Below, piece after piece: positions 35,248 to 44,978 of a stretch of 64,000 bases of DNA. The stretch is from positions 62,001 through 126,000 of the forward strand of contig NZ_RZUF01000007.1 of the NCBI RefSeq assembly GCF_004005375.1, given 5' to 3'. The DNA is from Rheinheimera sediminis. GTDB lineage: Bacteria; Pseudomonadota; Gammaproteobacteria; Enterobacterales; Alteromonadaceae. The first letter of the stretch is position 1, and each line of letters begins with the position of its first letter. The translations under genes were made by a program, and so were the position numbers. Below the pieces are notes generated by a model that saw nothing but the letters and a program-made list of their open reading frames with translations, was not told the DNA's origin and searched no databases.

Positions 35248-36180
35248 TTAATGTTTCGCCAGTGGGCAAACAAAACCTGCTGGTTTGACTGCCAGTACAT
35301 CACAGTCTAGTCTGTCGATCACATGCTCAGCGGTATTACCAATAATGGCGGCGGATAAGCCGGTACGGCCAATGGTGCCAATCACCACCATTTCAGCGTC
35401 TAGTTGCTGTGCTAATTTAGGGATCACATCTTCAGGCATACCTTCGAGGACGTGGGTCTGGCTAGTTTCTAATTCAAATTCATTTGCCAGTTTTGCTACT
35501 GACTCCAAGTGATGATTTTTCATGGTCTGGTTGTATTCCTGAGGATTAAATTCAGGAATTTCAATGGCAATGTTCACTGGAGTTCCAGGAAAGGCGTTTA
35601 CTAACTGAACTTTCCCATTGAGCAAAGCTGCCAGTTGTTTCGATTGCATAATAATACGTTGATTCAGCGAACTGTGATGGCTCTGTTCACTGCCGGCATT
35701 CACTGCAGCCACTATATTGCCGTGCTCCGGCCAGTCATGCTCTTTCACCAGCAACACAGGGCATGGGCATTTGCGTAAAATATGCCAGTCGGTTGGGGTA
35801 AAAATCATGGATTTCAGAACGTCGTGATCATGTGTGCCTTTGATCACCAAATCGTAGTCTTTTTCTAAAACAGCCTGCACTATGGCTTCAAAAGGCCTGT
35901 TATGCCAAACCACCTGAATATCAATCTTCAAACCTTGTTCCTGATGCCCGGCGATTAATTCACTGATCCAAAGCTCGCGATCATTGATCACAGCCTGACG
36001 CATGGACTCGCGTTCTTCGCCAGATAACATAGTGGTCATCTCGTATGAGAAATCGTAGATGGATAAAAAAGCGGTCAGTTGGCAGTCTTGTAGTTTGGCC
36101 AGTTCAATGGCCCTGTTCAGGGCCTTTTGTTCTGTCACTGAGGGGTCTAGTATTACCAATATTTTGGGATATAAGGTCAT
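35248..36180 (-). CDS. uspE: Tandem universal stress protein UspE
   Basis: 310 residues, two Usp domains in one chain (about 1-150 and 160-305). Each has the Rossmann-like start (KILVILDPSV; the second begins near VAAVNAGS) and the second ends with VVIGTIGRTGLSAAIIGNTAEHVI, the ATP-binding G-x2-G-x9-G-(S/T)-like motif. Cytoplasmic, stress- and motility-related in E. coli. Start at ATG 36180 with AGGAG upstream. A TTGTG-N4-ATCAA site lies upstream. Confidence 0.93.
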   Translation of the reverse strand: MTLYPKILVILDPSVTEQKALNRAIELAKLQDCQLTAFLSIYDFSYEMTTMLSGEERESMRQAVINDRELWISELIAGHQEQGLKIDIQVVWHNRPFEAIVQAVLEKDYDLVIKGTHDHDVLKSMIFTPTDWHILRKCPCPVLLVKEHDWPEHGNIVAAVNAGSEQSHHSSLNQRIIMQSKQLAALLNGKVQLVNAFPGTPVNIAIEIPEFNPQEYNQTMKNHHLESVAKLANEFELETSQTHVLEGMPEDVIPKLAQQLDAEMVVIGTIGRTGLSAAIIGNTAEHVIDRLDCDVLAVKPAGFVCPLAKH

Positions 36181-36251
36181 GTCATACTCCTGCTAAGCTA
36201 GGGCTTACCCTGAAAGTGTAGCCAAGGTAGCTAAGGTGGACTGATCATTCC

Positions 36252-36265
36252 TTGTGCCAGATCAA
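36252..36265 (-). promoter_or_regulatory. Possible FNR-type site upstream of uspE
   Basis: TTGTGCCAGATCAA matches TTGAT-N4-ATCAA at 8 of 10 defined positions and is 72-85 bases before the uspE start. A TACACT (minus strand, 36220-36215) could be the -10 element. fnr ends 13 bases away at 36278, so control by the neighbouring regulator is plausible but unproven. Confidence 0.3.
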
Positions 36266-36277
36266 TGATTTGTATGA

Positions 36278-36994
36278 TCAGCGTGCTATAGCGGAACCAC
36301 CAGCCAGTTTGCTTAAAGCGTCGGGATTGCTGATGCTGATCAGTTTTCCGTCCACTTGTATTAAATCGTCCTTATGGAATCGACCTAATAAACGACTAAT
36401 AGTTTCAACTGTCAGACCTAAATAATTGCCTATTTCGCCACGGGTCATGCTCAAACGGAACTCTTTTTTCGAAAAACCTCTATTGGCAAAACGCTGAGCC
36501 AGATTGGTCAAGAAGGCCGCTAGTTTTTCTTCGGCGTTTTTCCGGTTTAGCAATAACAACATTTGTTGGTCACCGCTGATATCCTGACTCATCAACCGCA
36601 TCATTTGCTGGCGCAATTTTGGTAGTTGCCCCATTAAATGATCCATCTGGCTGAAGGGGATTTCACACACCATAGCGGTTTCGAGTGCCTGAGCAAAGCT
36701 TGGGTGCTGCTGCTCACCTATGGCGTCAAAACCTATCACGTCACCGGGCAAATGAAAGCCGGTAATTTGCTCCTCACCAGATTCAGTTAAAGTAAAAGTT
36801 TTAAAAGAGCCGCTTCGGACCGCGTACAAAGAATGCAAAGCAGTACCAGCTTCGACTAGAAAGTCACCTTTGTGCAAAGGTTTTTTTCGCTCAATTATAT
36901 CGTCCAGAGTATCTAATTCAGCATTATTCAGACTGAACGGCAGACACAACTGACTGAAACCGCAATGTTGGCAACTTAAATTTGAACCGGACAT
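36278..36994 (-). CDS. fnr: Oxygen-responsive transcription regulator FNR (EtrA-type)
   Basis: 238 residues, CRP/FNR family. Three N-terminal Cys in the spacing of E. coli FNR (C8, C11, C17: CxxC-x5-C) and a fourth in the effector domain (AMVCEIPF) can bind the oxygen-sensitive 4Fe-4S cluster. Cyclic-nucleotide-like barrel in the middle, helix-turn-helix with the FNR-type recognition segment [20 protein letters not shown] near the C-terminus. Expected to control anaerobic and microaerobic genes, among them the cco operon upstream. Confidence 0.95.
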   Translation of the reverse strand: MSGSNLSCQHCGFSQLCLPFSLNNAELDTLDDIIERKKPLHKGDFLVEAGTALHSLYAVRSGSFKTFTLTESGEEQITGFHLPGDVIGFDAIGEQQHPSFAQALETAMVCEIPFSQMDHLMGQLPKLRQQMMRLMSQDISGDQQMLLLLNRKNAEEKLAAFLTNLAQRFANRGFSKKEFRLSMTRGEIGNYLGLTVETISRLLGRFHKDDLIQVDGKLISISNPDALSKLAGGSAIAR

Positions 36995-37023
36995 ACATAT
37001 TCCTTTATAGCAAGTTTCCTAGC

Positions 37024-37710
37024 TTAAAAAAGTCGTGGAGCTAATGCAAGAGCTATAGTGTACAACGCGTATAAGGCCAGTAAAACAGCGGCACCGGCTC
37101 TGATCAGTGTATTGTTTTTAAACTGGCTCAACTGACGTGCAAAACTGCCCACCGCGAGCATGGCTGGCAGAGTCCCAAGACCGAATGCCAACATCAGCAC
37201 AGCACCTTCATAGGCACTACCACTGGCCAGGCTCCAGCCTAAGCTGCTATAGACCAAACCACAAGGCAAGAATCCCCAACATAAGCCATAACCAAGTGCT
37301 TTAGAACCGCTATCCAGTGGTAGCAAAGCTTTGGCAACAGGTTGGATCTTACGCCACAGCGCGGAGCCGAGTTTTTCCAACACTGTTAATGCGAACCATA
37401 AACGGGCCACATAAAATGCCATCAGCAACAACAGCACACCGGCCAACAGTTTTAGCCAAAATAAACTAATACCTAGTTTGACCAGTACTGCTGCACCAAA
37501 AGCTCCTGTCAGTGCGCCTAACAAACCATAGGTTGTTAGCCGTCCAAGACTAAGTATAAATTGCAGCTTCAGTTGCTGTAAAACACTAACCTGGGGCATT
37601 GACAGTTGCAAAGCACTGACGATCCCGCCACACATGACGAGACAATGACTACTGCCTAAAAACCCTATGCTCAAAGCTACAAAAAAGTTGGCCGCAAGTT
37701 CAGTACTCAT
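37024..37710 (-). CDS. TauE/SafE-like membrane protein of the cco cluster (CcoX-type)
   Basis: 228 residues, about six membrane helices, with the SSHCLVMCGGIVSALQ motif in the first helix region. Family: DsbD-like/sulfite-exporter TauE-SafE proteins commonly found directly after ccoS in gammaproteobacteria. A role in copper handling or thiol redox during cbb3 assembly is assumed from location. It overlaps ccoS by four bases. The fnr gene starts 29 bases after its stop. Confidence 0.82.
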   Translation of the reverse strand: MSTELAANFFVALSIGFLGSSHCLVMCGGIVSALQLSMPQVSVLQQLKLQFILSLGRLTTYGLLGALTGAFGAAVLVKLGISLFWLKLLAGVLLLLMAFYVARLWFALTVLEKLGSALWRKIQPVAKALLPLDSGSKALGYGLCWGFLPCGLVYSSLGWSLASGSAYEGAVLMLAFGLGTLPAMLAVGSFARQLSQFKNNTLIRAGAAVLLALYALYTIALALAPRLF

Positions 37711-37892
37711 TGTGGTGGTTGTTTATCTTTGTCTGCATCTGAAGGTGATTTTTTTTGCTCTTCAAACAAAATACTCATGCCTTCCTTATTTAAATCATCA
37801 AATTGGCGACTACGTACAGCCCAAAAAAAGATACCAAGGCCAAGACAGACAAAAAGTATGGCAATAGGGATCAGCACATAAATAATACTCAT
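37707..37892 (-). CDS. ccoS: cbb3 oxidase maturation protein CcoS
   Basis: 61 residues, a single N-terminal membrane helix (IYVLIPIAILFVCLGLGIFF) and a short hydrophilic tail, the usual CcoS shape. Needed for cofactor insertion into cbb3 oxidase. Overlaps both ccoI and the TauE-like gene by four bases, so all are translationally coupled. Confidence 0.92.
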   Translation of the reverse strand: MSIIYVLIPIAILFVCLGLGIFFWAVRSRQFDDLNKEGMSILFEEQKKSPSDADKDKQPPQ

Positions 37893-40279
37893 GGTTTGAG
37901 TAACCTCAGTGAGTTAGACACCACCAAAATAGAACTGAATGACATGCCAATCACGGCTATGTAAGGCGATACGAAACCTGCGACAGCTAAAGGAATGATC
38001 ACCAGATTGTAACCCACAGCCCACCACAGATTTTGTTTCACAATACGCTGCGCAAGCACAGCCCCTTCTATCAATTGCTGCACTAAGTGCAAATCATTAT
38101 GCAACAAAACCACATCAGCCTGATTTTTTGATAAATCTGTGCCTGAATCTAATGCTACTGAAACATGGGCGGCATGAAAACACGGGCTGTCGTTAATACC
38201 ATCGCCCAGCATCAGCACTTTATCACCTTGCGAGACGGCCTGTTGGATATGTTCTACTTTTTGCTCCGGGCTGCAGCCTTTAAATACCTGGTCAAACTGC
38301 AATTGGTGCTGCACCTCTTCCACCTGAGCTGACGAGTCACCTGTGAGCATGGACAAGGTTAAGCCGCGTTGTTTTAATGCGCTGATAAGTGCTGGTACTT
38401 CGGGGCGAAGCGCATCCGACAGCTCAACCGATAACACCAGGTGATTATTGATGGTACAGCAAACGGCAGCAGCTGCCTGGTTTTGAATAGCACAAAAAGC
38501 AGCGCTGCCTACTTTCACCTCGACAGAAGATCCATCATCCTGTATCCACAATGCCGATAAACCGGAGCCAACATGCACTTGTACCTGATCCACTTTTATC
38601 TCGCTGTTCAGATAAGAGCTGAAGGCTCTTGCTATAGGATGCTCTGAATAGGTTTCAATACGTGCAATCAGCGCTAACAGGGTTGCTTCGTTATAACTCT
38701 GGTGGTGCAGTTTGGTGCGCAAAATACTAAAACGACCCTGGGTCAGACTGCCGGTTTTATCAAGGAATACCGAGGTCAGCTGTGGCAGTATTTCCAGTAC
38801 TTGCTGGTTTTTAATTAAAATGCCTTTACGGTTTAAGCGTGCTAAGGCACAGGTAATAGCTGTAGGGGTAGCTAAGGTTAAAGCACAAGGGCAGGTGGCT
38901 ACCAGTACGGATAAGGTGACCCAAAAGGCTCTTTCCTGATCCAGCCAGAAGTACCAGACTAAAAAAGTACCTAGTGCAATGATCAATAAACGCTGGATAA
39001 AAAAACGTGCAAGTTGGGTGGTTTTTTCAACGATTTGTGGTTTTTGGTTCAGCGTCTGTTGCTGCAGATTAATGATCTGGCCTAAACGGGACGATGCTAA
39101 AGCCTGATTCACTGTGACTTTTAATACACCATCATGATTAATACTGCCGGCCATCACAACGTCGCCAGCTGCTTTGCTGACTGCCTTGTATTCGCCGGTG
39201 AGCATTGACTCGTCCACCGAACTTTCGCCCGAAAGTACAATACCGTCTGCTGCTATGGTTTCACCAGCCTGCACTAAAATAACTTGCCCCGCCTCTAAAC
39301 GTCGGGCGGAGGTTGGGATCAGCTCATCACCCTGAACCAACCGGGCTGAAACAGGCATTATTTTTAACAGGTTTCCCGTCGCGGCGCGAGCCTGAGCTCT
39401 GGCGCGGAATTCAAAAAACTTACCCAGCTGCAGTAAAAACACAAACATACAGACAGATTCAAAATAGACTTCACCTATGCCAAACAATGTCGCGTAGGCT
39501 GATGCAAGAAAGGTGTAAAACACCGCCAGTGTCACTGGCACATCCATATTCAGCTCGCGGCCTTTGATTGCCCGCCAGGCACTTAAGGTAAAAGGTTTAG
39601 CGCTGTAAAACACAACAGGAGTGCTCAATAACAAACTGATCCAGCGTAAATAACCTTCAAACTCCGCATCTATACCAGTGTATTCGCCGAAATACAGACC
39701 AACGGCCAGCATCATGACTTGCATACTCATAATACCGGACACAGCCAGGCGTTTTAAGAAGCGGCGCAGTTCGTCTTGCTGAAAGGCTTCTTCCTGGTCC
39801 GCCATAAAAGGCGATGCTTGGTAGCCTAATTGGCTAATACTGGCAAGGATGTCGCTGAGTTTAAGTTGTTGTGCATCCCAACTGACGAGACAGCGGGCCG
39901 TACTTGAATTTACGCTGACGGTCTTAATGGCGGGATTTTTAACCAGTTGTTTTTCAATCAACCAGGCGCAAGCGGCGCAGCTGATACCGTTGATAGATAG
40001 CTCAATTTGAGTCTGGTTCTCTTTGCTCTGTGTCAGGTCAGCAAGTACCTCTGCGCTATCGTAGCTGACAAGTTGTAATTGATCAGGGACTAATTGGGCT
40101 TTACTGGCAGGAGCTGTACGGAATTTGTAATAATCGCCAAGTCCTTGGCCAATAATAGTTTCAGCTACAGCTAAACAACCAGGGCAGCAAAACTGCCTCT
40201 GTTGTTGTTCTATCAGCATGCTAAATTCTGAACCCTTGGGAATAACTTCATTGCAGTGAAAACAACCTGAATACGACAC
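37889..40279 (-). CDS. ccoI: CcoI, copper-transporting P1B-type ATPase for cbb3 assembly
   Basis: 796 residues. A Cys-rich N-terminus (FHCNEVIPKG, CCPGCLAV) and one HMA metal-binding domain with GISCAACAWLIEK, then eight membrane helices. CPC in ATCPCALTLATPTAI, the phosphorylation motif DKTGSLTQG and MLGDGINDSP are all intact. It exports Cu to the periplasm for the cbb3 active site. Start GTG at 40279. Two bases follow the ccoH stop. Confidence 0.95.
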   Translation of the reverse strand: MSYSGCFHCNEVIPKGSEFSMLIEQQQRQFCCPGCLAVAETIIGQGLGDYYKFRTAPASKAQLVPDQLQLVSYDSAEVLADLTQSKENQTQIELSINGISCAACAWLIEKQLVKNPAIKTVSVNSSTARCLVSWDAQQLKLSDILASISQLGYQASPFMADQEEAFQQDELRRFLKRLAVSGIMSMQVMMLAVGLYFGEYTGIDAEFEGYLRWISLLLSTPVVFYSAKPFTLSAWRAIKGRELNMDVPVTLAVFYTFLASAYATLFGIGEVYFESVCMFVFLLQLGKFFEFRARAQARAATGNLLKIMPVSARLVQGDELIPTSARRLEAGQVILVQAGETIAADGIVLSGESSVDESMLTGEYKAVSKAAGDVVMAGSINHDGVLKVTVNQALASSRLGQIINLQQQTLNQKPQIVEKTTQLARFFIQRLLIIALGTFLVWYFWLDQERAFWVTLSVLVATCPCALTLATPTAITCALARLNRKGILIKNQQVLEILPQLTSVFLDKTGSLTQGRFSILRTKLHHQSYNEATLLALIARIETYSEHPIARAFSSYLNSEIKVDQVQVHVGSGLSALWIQDDGSSVEVKVGSAAFCAIQNQAAAAVCCTINNHLVLSVELSDALRPEVPALISALKQRGLTLSMLTGDSSAQVEEVQHQLQFDQVFKGCSPEQKVEHIQQAVSQGDKVLMLGDGINDSPCFHAAHVSVALDSGTDLSKNQADVVLLHNDLHLVQQLIEGAVLAQRIVKQNLWWAVGYNLVIIPLAVAGFVSPYIAVIGMSFSSILVVSNSLRLLKP

Positions 40280-40281
40280 TG

Positions 40282-40767
40282 TTAATATCCCAGTTTAAAC
40301 TCTTCCATTTGCGGTAGCATAGCGGTAGCACGCAGCTTCCAGTCTTTGCGTTCATCCGACACCACCAGATTCCATTTCCCCTCTAACAGGCTGGGCAGGG
40401 TAGCTACATACAGATTTTCACCGCTACGCTCAGCCTTAATGACAAAATCCTTAGCCGCTATTGTGTTATGAAAAAACTCCAGAGTCAGATGTTCACCCAG
40501 AGTTTTATTCTGTTCAAATCGAACAATGACCTGATTGGCAGCAATTAGCGTGCTGGCATGCAGGTTTCGTAATTCGGCTTCACGGTACTTCGCCAAATTC
40601 ATATTAATGGCGCGGCCTTCTTTGTAATAGTCGTCTACCACTAAGTCCGGATTGCTTTGTTGCATGATATAAATGGTATGGCCACCTTTAATAAAGGAAA
40701 CGACAGGGAAGGCCAATAACAACCAGGGCCAGAATTGTTTGTACCAGGGTTTTGTATCATGCAGCAT
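40282..40767 (-). CDS. ccoH: CcoH/FixH-type cbb3 assembly protein
   Basis: 161 residues with one N-terminal membrane helix (WLLLAFPVVSFIKG) and a periplasmic beta domain, FixH family. Needed for stable assembly of cbb3 oxidase. Good GAGGA ribosome-binding site. Two bases before ccoI. No ccoG (rdxA) gene is found beside it, unlike many cbb3 clusters. Confidence 0.88.
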   Translation of the reverse strand: MLHDTKPWYKQFWPWLLLAFPVVSFIKGGHTIYIMQQSNPDLVVDDYYKEGRAINMNLAKYREAELRNLHASTLIAANQVIVRFEQNKTLGEHLTLEFFHNTIAAKDFVIKAERSGENLYVATLPSLLEGKWNLVVSDERKDWKLRATAMLPQMEEFKLGY

Positions 40768-40790
40768 CAGGTATTCCTCTTTCAGATAGC

Positions 40791-40817
40791 AATAAGCCCC
40801 ACAAGGCGGGGCTTATT
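40791..40817. terminator. Hairpin between ccoP and ccoH
   Basis: 10-bp stem AATAAGCCCC (40791-40800) / GGGGCTTATT (40808-40817) with a seven-base loop. On the transcribed minus strand no U-run follows, so it may attenuate or protect the ccoNOQP message rather than terminate. Confidence 0.55.
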
Positions 40818-40840
40818 TTACAGGTGAACAGCAGAATAAA

Positions 40841-41818
40841 CTACTTGCTGCTCTCTTCAGGACGAGATAAACGGTAAACGTACGCAGAGATAATATGGAT
40901 TTTTTCTTCTCCTAAAATCTCTTTAAACGCTGGCATTTGACCATTACGCCCTTTATTCAAGGTCTCTTCTACTGCGCCATGTGAACCACCATATAACCAG
41001 ACATTGTCTGTCAGGTTCGGTGCACCAAATGGTAGGTTATGAGCTAAGCTGCCTTTGCCATCAGCGCCGTGACAGGCTGCGCACATGCCAAATTTAGTTT
41101 TTCCGGCTGCAGCATCTTTATCGTTCACTTTACGACCTGACAGGCTCAAGACGTAAGCTGTCATTTCTTTAATGCCTTGTTCACCTAAGGCATCAGACCA
41201 ACCCGGCATGGCAGCTTTGCGTCCATACAGCAACGTTTCTTTGATTTTGTCAGGTGTACCACCGTACAGCCAATCGTCGTCTGTCAGGTTAGGGTAACCA
41301 CGTTGACCACGGGCGTCTGAACCATGACATTGAGCACAGTTTTGCAGAAACAAACGCTGGCCAATTTTCAAGGCTTCCGTATCATAAGCCAAATCCATAA
41401 CGTCGCGGTTAGTGTATTTGGCAAACTCTTTAGCGTACGTCTCGTTAGCTGCCGCATATTCACGGTCTAACTGAACGTTTTTACCTTCAAGTCTGTTCTG
41501 CTCTACAGCTGCTTTAGATTCAGCCAGGTTTTTAATGCCTTGGTTTGAACTGGTCCAGTTTAAAAAGCCTTTATAGTTACCAAGACCAGGGTAGGCCGCA
41601 AAATAATACACCGACCAGATTAAGGTGGCATAAAACATATAGGTCCACCATTTCGGCAGCGGGTTATTGATTTCTTCAATGCCATCAAACTCGTGACCTG
41701 TAGATTCGCCCTCTTTCACGCCAACATGGTTTTTTAAGTTCCAGGTCAGAATGACTACGCAAAATGCGATACACGCTATTGTTAAGATAATGATCCAATA
41801 GCTCCAAAAGCTACTCAT
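40841..41818 (-). CDS. ccoP: cbb3 oxidase subunit CcoP (diheme cytochrome c)
   Basis: 325 residues from ATG 41818, seven bases after a GGAG site. A longer frame reading is possible but has no site. N-terminal membrane helices (WSYWIIILTIACIAFCVVIL and a second at about 60), then two cytochrome c domains with CAQCH (about 160) and CAACH (about 250). It passes electrons to CcoO. Overlaps ccoQ by eight bases. Confidence 0.95.
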   Translation of the reverse strand: MSSFWSYWIIILTIACIAFCVVILTWNLKNHVGVKEGESTGHEFDGIEEINNPLPKWWTYMFYATLIWSVYYFAAYPGLGNYKGFLNWTSSNQGIKNLAESKAAVEQNRLEGKNVQLDREYAAANETYAKEFAKYTNRDVMDLAYDTEALKIGQRLFLQNCAQCHGSDARGQRGYPNLTDDDWLYGGTPDKIKETLLYGRKAAMPGWSDALGEQGIKEMTAYVLSLSGRKVNDKDAAAGKTKFGMCAACHGADGKGSLAHNLPFGAPNLTDNVWLYGGSHGAVEETLNKGRNGQMPAFKEILGEEKIHIISAYVYRLSRPEESSK

Positions 41819-41990
41819 GATCCGACTCCTGTTTCTGTTGTTGTTTTGGTTTCTGGTCGTCTGCAAAAGGCAAATTTGCCTGTTCATCGAAGTCTGGCTT
41901 GCGTTTTAACACAAAAAGCCAGACGACAAGACCAATAAAACCTACAAACACTAACACGGTGAAAATACTGTGTAGGGTTGCCATATCCAT
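41811..41990 (-). CDS. ccoQ: cbb3 oxidase small subunit CcoQ
   Basis: 59 residues, read directly from the sequence and too short for most ORF tables. One membrane helix (TVLVFVGFIGLVVWLFV) followed by a charged Gln/Lys-rich tail ending ESDHE. It starts five bases after the ccoO stop and ends overlapping the ccoP start (TAG inside ATGAGTAG). It stabilises cbb3 against oxygen in related organisms. Confidence 0.93.
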   Translation of the reverse strand: MDMATLHSIFTVLVFVGFIGLVVWLFVLKRKPDFDEQANLPFADDQKPKQQQKQESDHE

Positions 41991-41995
41991 AATAG

Positions 41996-42637
41996 TTACT
42001 TCAATGCCGTGCCAAGGGACTGCAGATAGGCAATTAACGCTTGCATCTCTGTTTTGCCCTTGACTGAATCAGTTGCTGCTGCAATTTCTTCGGCTGAATA
42101 CATCACACCATCTTCATCGTTTGCGTGCATTTTACCTTTAGTTAACTTGTTGAAGATTTCCATCTTCTTCGGTGTTAACTCGCCATCCAACAGATTTTCA
42201 TCCAGCCATGGGTAACCAGGCATGTTGGATTGAGGCACAACAGAGCGTGGATCCATTAAGTGAGCGTAGTGCCAGTCGTCACTGTAACGCCCCCCTACAC
42301 GGGCTAAATCCGGACCTGTACGTTTAGAACCCCAGAGGAACGGATGTTCCCATACACTTTCACCAGCGACAGAATAGTGGCCGTAACGTTCCACTTCATG
42401 GCGGAAAGGGCGGATCATCTGGCTATGGCAGTTGGTACAACCTTCACGGATGAATATATCGCGTCCTTCGAGCTGTAGCGCTGTGTATGGTTTTAATCCG
42501 TCTACTGGCTCAGTCGTTTCTTTTGAAAACAGCAAAGGAGTGATTTCAACCAGAGTACCGAAACTGATGGCTACCACAGTGCCTATGGCTAACCAGCCAG
42601 CGCTTTTTTCGAATATTTCATGATAGTTCTTAGACAC
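41996..42637 (-). CDS. ccoO: cbb3 oxidase subunit CcoO (monoheme cytochrome c)
   Basis: 213 residues starting at GTG 42637, seven bases after AAGGAG. One N-terminal membrane helix, then a c-type cytochrome domain with CTNCH (about residue 68). Met ligand likely in SNMPGYPW. Partner of CcoN; second gene of ccoNOQP. Confidence 0.95.
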   Translation of the reverse strand: MSKNYHEIFEKSAGWLAIGTVVAISFGTLVEITPLLFSKETTEPVDGLKPYTALQLEGRDIFIREGCTNCHSQMIRPFRHEVERYGHYSVAGESVWEHPFLWGSKRTGPDLARVGGRYSDDWHYAHLMDPRSVVPQSNMPGYPWLDENLLDGELTPKKMEIFNKLTKGKMHANDEDGVMYSAEEIAAATDSVKGKTEMQALIAYLQSLGTALK

Positions 42638-42647
42638 AATAAGCTCC

Positions 42648-44075
42648 TTACGCTGCTTCAGCTATTGGTTCCAGAGCGCCATCTTTTGCTCTGATAGTTT
42701 TCACAACGTTATAGGCCATAATCAGCATACCTGTGACAACGAAACAACCACCAATAAAGCGCATCAGGTAGAACGGATAAGATGCTTCTAAGCTTTGTAC
42801 GAAGCTGTAAGTTAAGGTGCCGTCAATGTTCACTGCGCGCCACATCATGCCCTGCATAATACCGCTGATCCACATAGCGACTATATACAGAACCACACCG
42901 ATAGTATGTAACCAGAAGTGAGTATTTATCAGTTTCACGCTGTACATCCGGCCCTGATTAAATACTGCAGGGATCAGATGATACATTGCACCAATTGATA
43001 CCATCGCAACCCAGCCTAAGGCACCAGAGTGAACGTGGCCTATGGTCCAGTCTGTGTAATGCGACAGCGCGTTTACAGACTTGATCGCCATCATAGGGCC
43101 TTCAAAGGTTGACATACCGTAGAAAGACAATGAAACAATCAAGAAACGTAAGATAGGGTCAGTTTTCAATTTATGCCAGGCACCAGACAGCGTCATGATA
43201 CCGTTAATCATACCGCCCCAGCTTGGAACAAACAGAATGACCGACATCACCATACCGACAGACTGAGTCCAATCTGGCAGGGCAGTGTAGTGTAAGTGGT
43301 GAGAGCCAGCCCAAATGTATAACGCAATCAGAGCCCAGAAGTGCACTACTGACAAGCGGTAAGAGTAGACTGGACGACCTGCTTGTTTTGGTACGAAGTA
43401 ATACATCATACCCAGGAAGCCTGCGGTTAATAAGAAACCCACCGCATTATGACCGTACCACCACTGAACCATCGCATCCACAGCACCTGCATATACAGAG
43501 TAAGATTTAAACAATGATACAGGGATCACCATGCTGTTCACTATGTGCAAGGCGGCAACAGTGATAATAAAACCACCATAGAACCAGTTCGCTACATAAA
43601 TGTGGCTGGTATTTCGCTTCACTAAAGTGCCAAAAAATACGATGGCGTAAGAAACCCAAACCAATGTGATCAGAATATCGATAGGCCATTCCAGCTCCGC
43701 ATATTCTTTGCTCTGGCTTATTCCCAGAGGCAAAGTGATAGCTGCAGCGATAATGACAACCTGCCAACCAATAAATGTAAACATGGCCAGTTTTTCGGCA
43801 AAGAGCCTGACTTGACAGGTCCGTTGTACCACGTAGTAAGAAGTGGCAAACAGAGCACTGGTACCAAATGCGAAAATTACCGCATTTGTGTGAAGAGGAC
43901 GAAGACGACTATATGTTAACCATGCCGTGTCAAAATTAAGTGCGGGCCAATAAAGTTGCGCCGCAAGTAATACACCCACCACCATACCGACAATACCCCA
44001 CAATACTGTGGTGACGGCAAAGAGGCGGACAACGGTATAGTTGTAGTCAACATTTAACGATTTGGTCTGGCTCAT
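42648..44075 (-). CDS. ccoN: cbb3 oxidase catalytic subunit CcoN
   Basis: 475 residues, twelve membrane helices, heme-copper oxidase superfamily. Characteristic residues: Hb-type His in [14 protein letters not shown], the cross-linked Tyr motif region [13 protein letters not shown] and the [12 protein letters not shown] heme-ligand segment. The terminal oxidase for low oxygen. First gene of a tightly packed ccoNOQP set. Confidence 0.97.
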   Translation of the reverse strand: MSQTKSLNVDYNYTVVRLFAVTTVLWGIVGMVVGVLLAAQLYWPALNFDTAWLTYSRLRPLHTNAVIFAFGTSALFATSYYVVQRTCQVRLFAEKLAMFTFIGWQVVIIAAAITLPLGISQSKEYAELEWPIDILITLVWVSYAIVFFGTLVKRNTSHIYVANWFYGGFIITVAALHIVNSMVIPVSLFKSYSVYAGAVDAMVQWWYGHNAVGFLLTAGFLGMMYYFVPKQAGRPVYSYRLSVVHFWALIALYIWAGSHHLHYTALPDWTQSVGMVMSVILFVPSWGGMINGIMTLSGAWHKLKTDPILRFLIVSLSFYGMSTFEGPMMAIKSVNALSHYTDWTIGHVHSGALGWVAMVSIGAMYHLIPAVFNQGRMYSVKLINTHFWLHTIGVVLYIVAMWISGIMQGMMWRAVNIDGTLTYSFVQSLEASYPFYLMRFIGGCFVVTGMLIMAYNVVKTIRAKDGALEPIAEAA

Positions 44076-44365
44076 GTTGAGTTCCGCTGCAGTTTATTGC
44101 TAGTGATTAAAAATTCACCCTAAGGTGACCCTTCTTATTGTTGATTAACAGTGTAGCAGCCTCCAATAGGTGCAAAGCAACTATACCCTTAACCATTTTG
44201 GGGCGAAATAATACGAGTTTTGCCTTTAAAAAGATAGGCAAAACAGCCTGTTTTATGATGTAGAACAATACTGCTGGTCGCAAAATAACCAATTGCAGCA
44301 GTGTTTTGCGTTTAACAACTGTACCAATGTACACTATGTACCTTTGATATACGGAAAATGATTCG
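44076..44365. promoter_or_regulatory. Divergent promoter region of ccoN and a lipoprotein gene
   Basis: 290 bases between two divergent genes. Several half FNR sites are present (TTGAT at 44150 and at 44343), but I find no good TTGAT-N4-ATCAA palindrome. A frame of 75 codons at 44107-44334 on the minus strand is unlikely to be real. The promoters of ccoN and the + strand lipoprotein must lie here. Confidence 0.4.
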
Positions 44366-44770
44366 ATGAGATTGGTGATACTGACGTTTTTTTTAGTCTT
44401 GTTGGCTGCATGCTCTGAGAACTCAGAACCTGAAGCAGCAACAGTGTTAAAACTGTATCAGGATGACTTCCTCACTGTTAATTTAAGTCCGGCTGATGCT
44501 CCCGTAGAGGAGATTCTGCATTGGACTGTGAAGTTATCTGATGGCTGGACAATTCAACAAGCAACAGTCAAGGGGGTATCCATGAGCATGGGTATTGTGC
44601 CTTTGCAGTTCAAACCAGTAGTAAATCAGCAGCGGCTTTATGCCGCAGAAATGGTGCTAGGGGCATGCAGTCAGCCAAAAATGCAGTGGCAATTACAACT
44701 AAAGCTACATCATGCCACTTTAGGTGACAAAGCCTTTGAGTTGCCTTTTTATTCCAGCTGGCCTAAATAA
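44366..44770 (+). CDS. Small lipoprotein divergent from ccoN
   Basis: 134 residues with a lipobox (VLLAAC, Cys at about 16). The mature part has a compact beta-rich look, and VKGVSMSMGIVPLQF is a Met-rich motif (M-S-M-G) recalling the FixH/YtkA-like copper-related domains. Its position next to the cbb3 genes would fit a copper or assembly role, but that is inference. Confidence 0.6.
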   Translation: MRLVILTFFLVLLAACSENSEPEAATVLKLYQDDFLTVNLSPADAPVEEILHWTVKLSDGWTIQQATVKGVSMSMGIVPLQFKPVVNQQRLYAAEMVLGACSQPKMQWQLQLKLHHATLGDKAFELPFYSSWPK

Positions 44771-44978
44771 CCTGGCATTGGCATAAGCTGCGTCACTCAA
44801 AGGACTTCGTTTTGTGCCTCAGTACATTACTCCATCCAGCGATTGCTTGCCTGAGTGAATGGCAAAGCGCCTTGGGATCCACAAAAATCTGCTGGTGGAG
44901 TCAGCTAAGACTTGGCTTATTTAGGATAATTGATGTAATTCGTTACATTGACCAAGCTAGACATTGACTATCCAAAGC

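Noticed and set aside
44107-44334. 75-codon minus-strand frame before ccoN
   Set aside because: Overlaps the divergent promoter region and has no site or recognisable domain.
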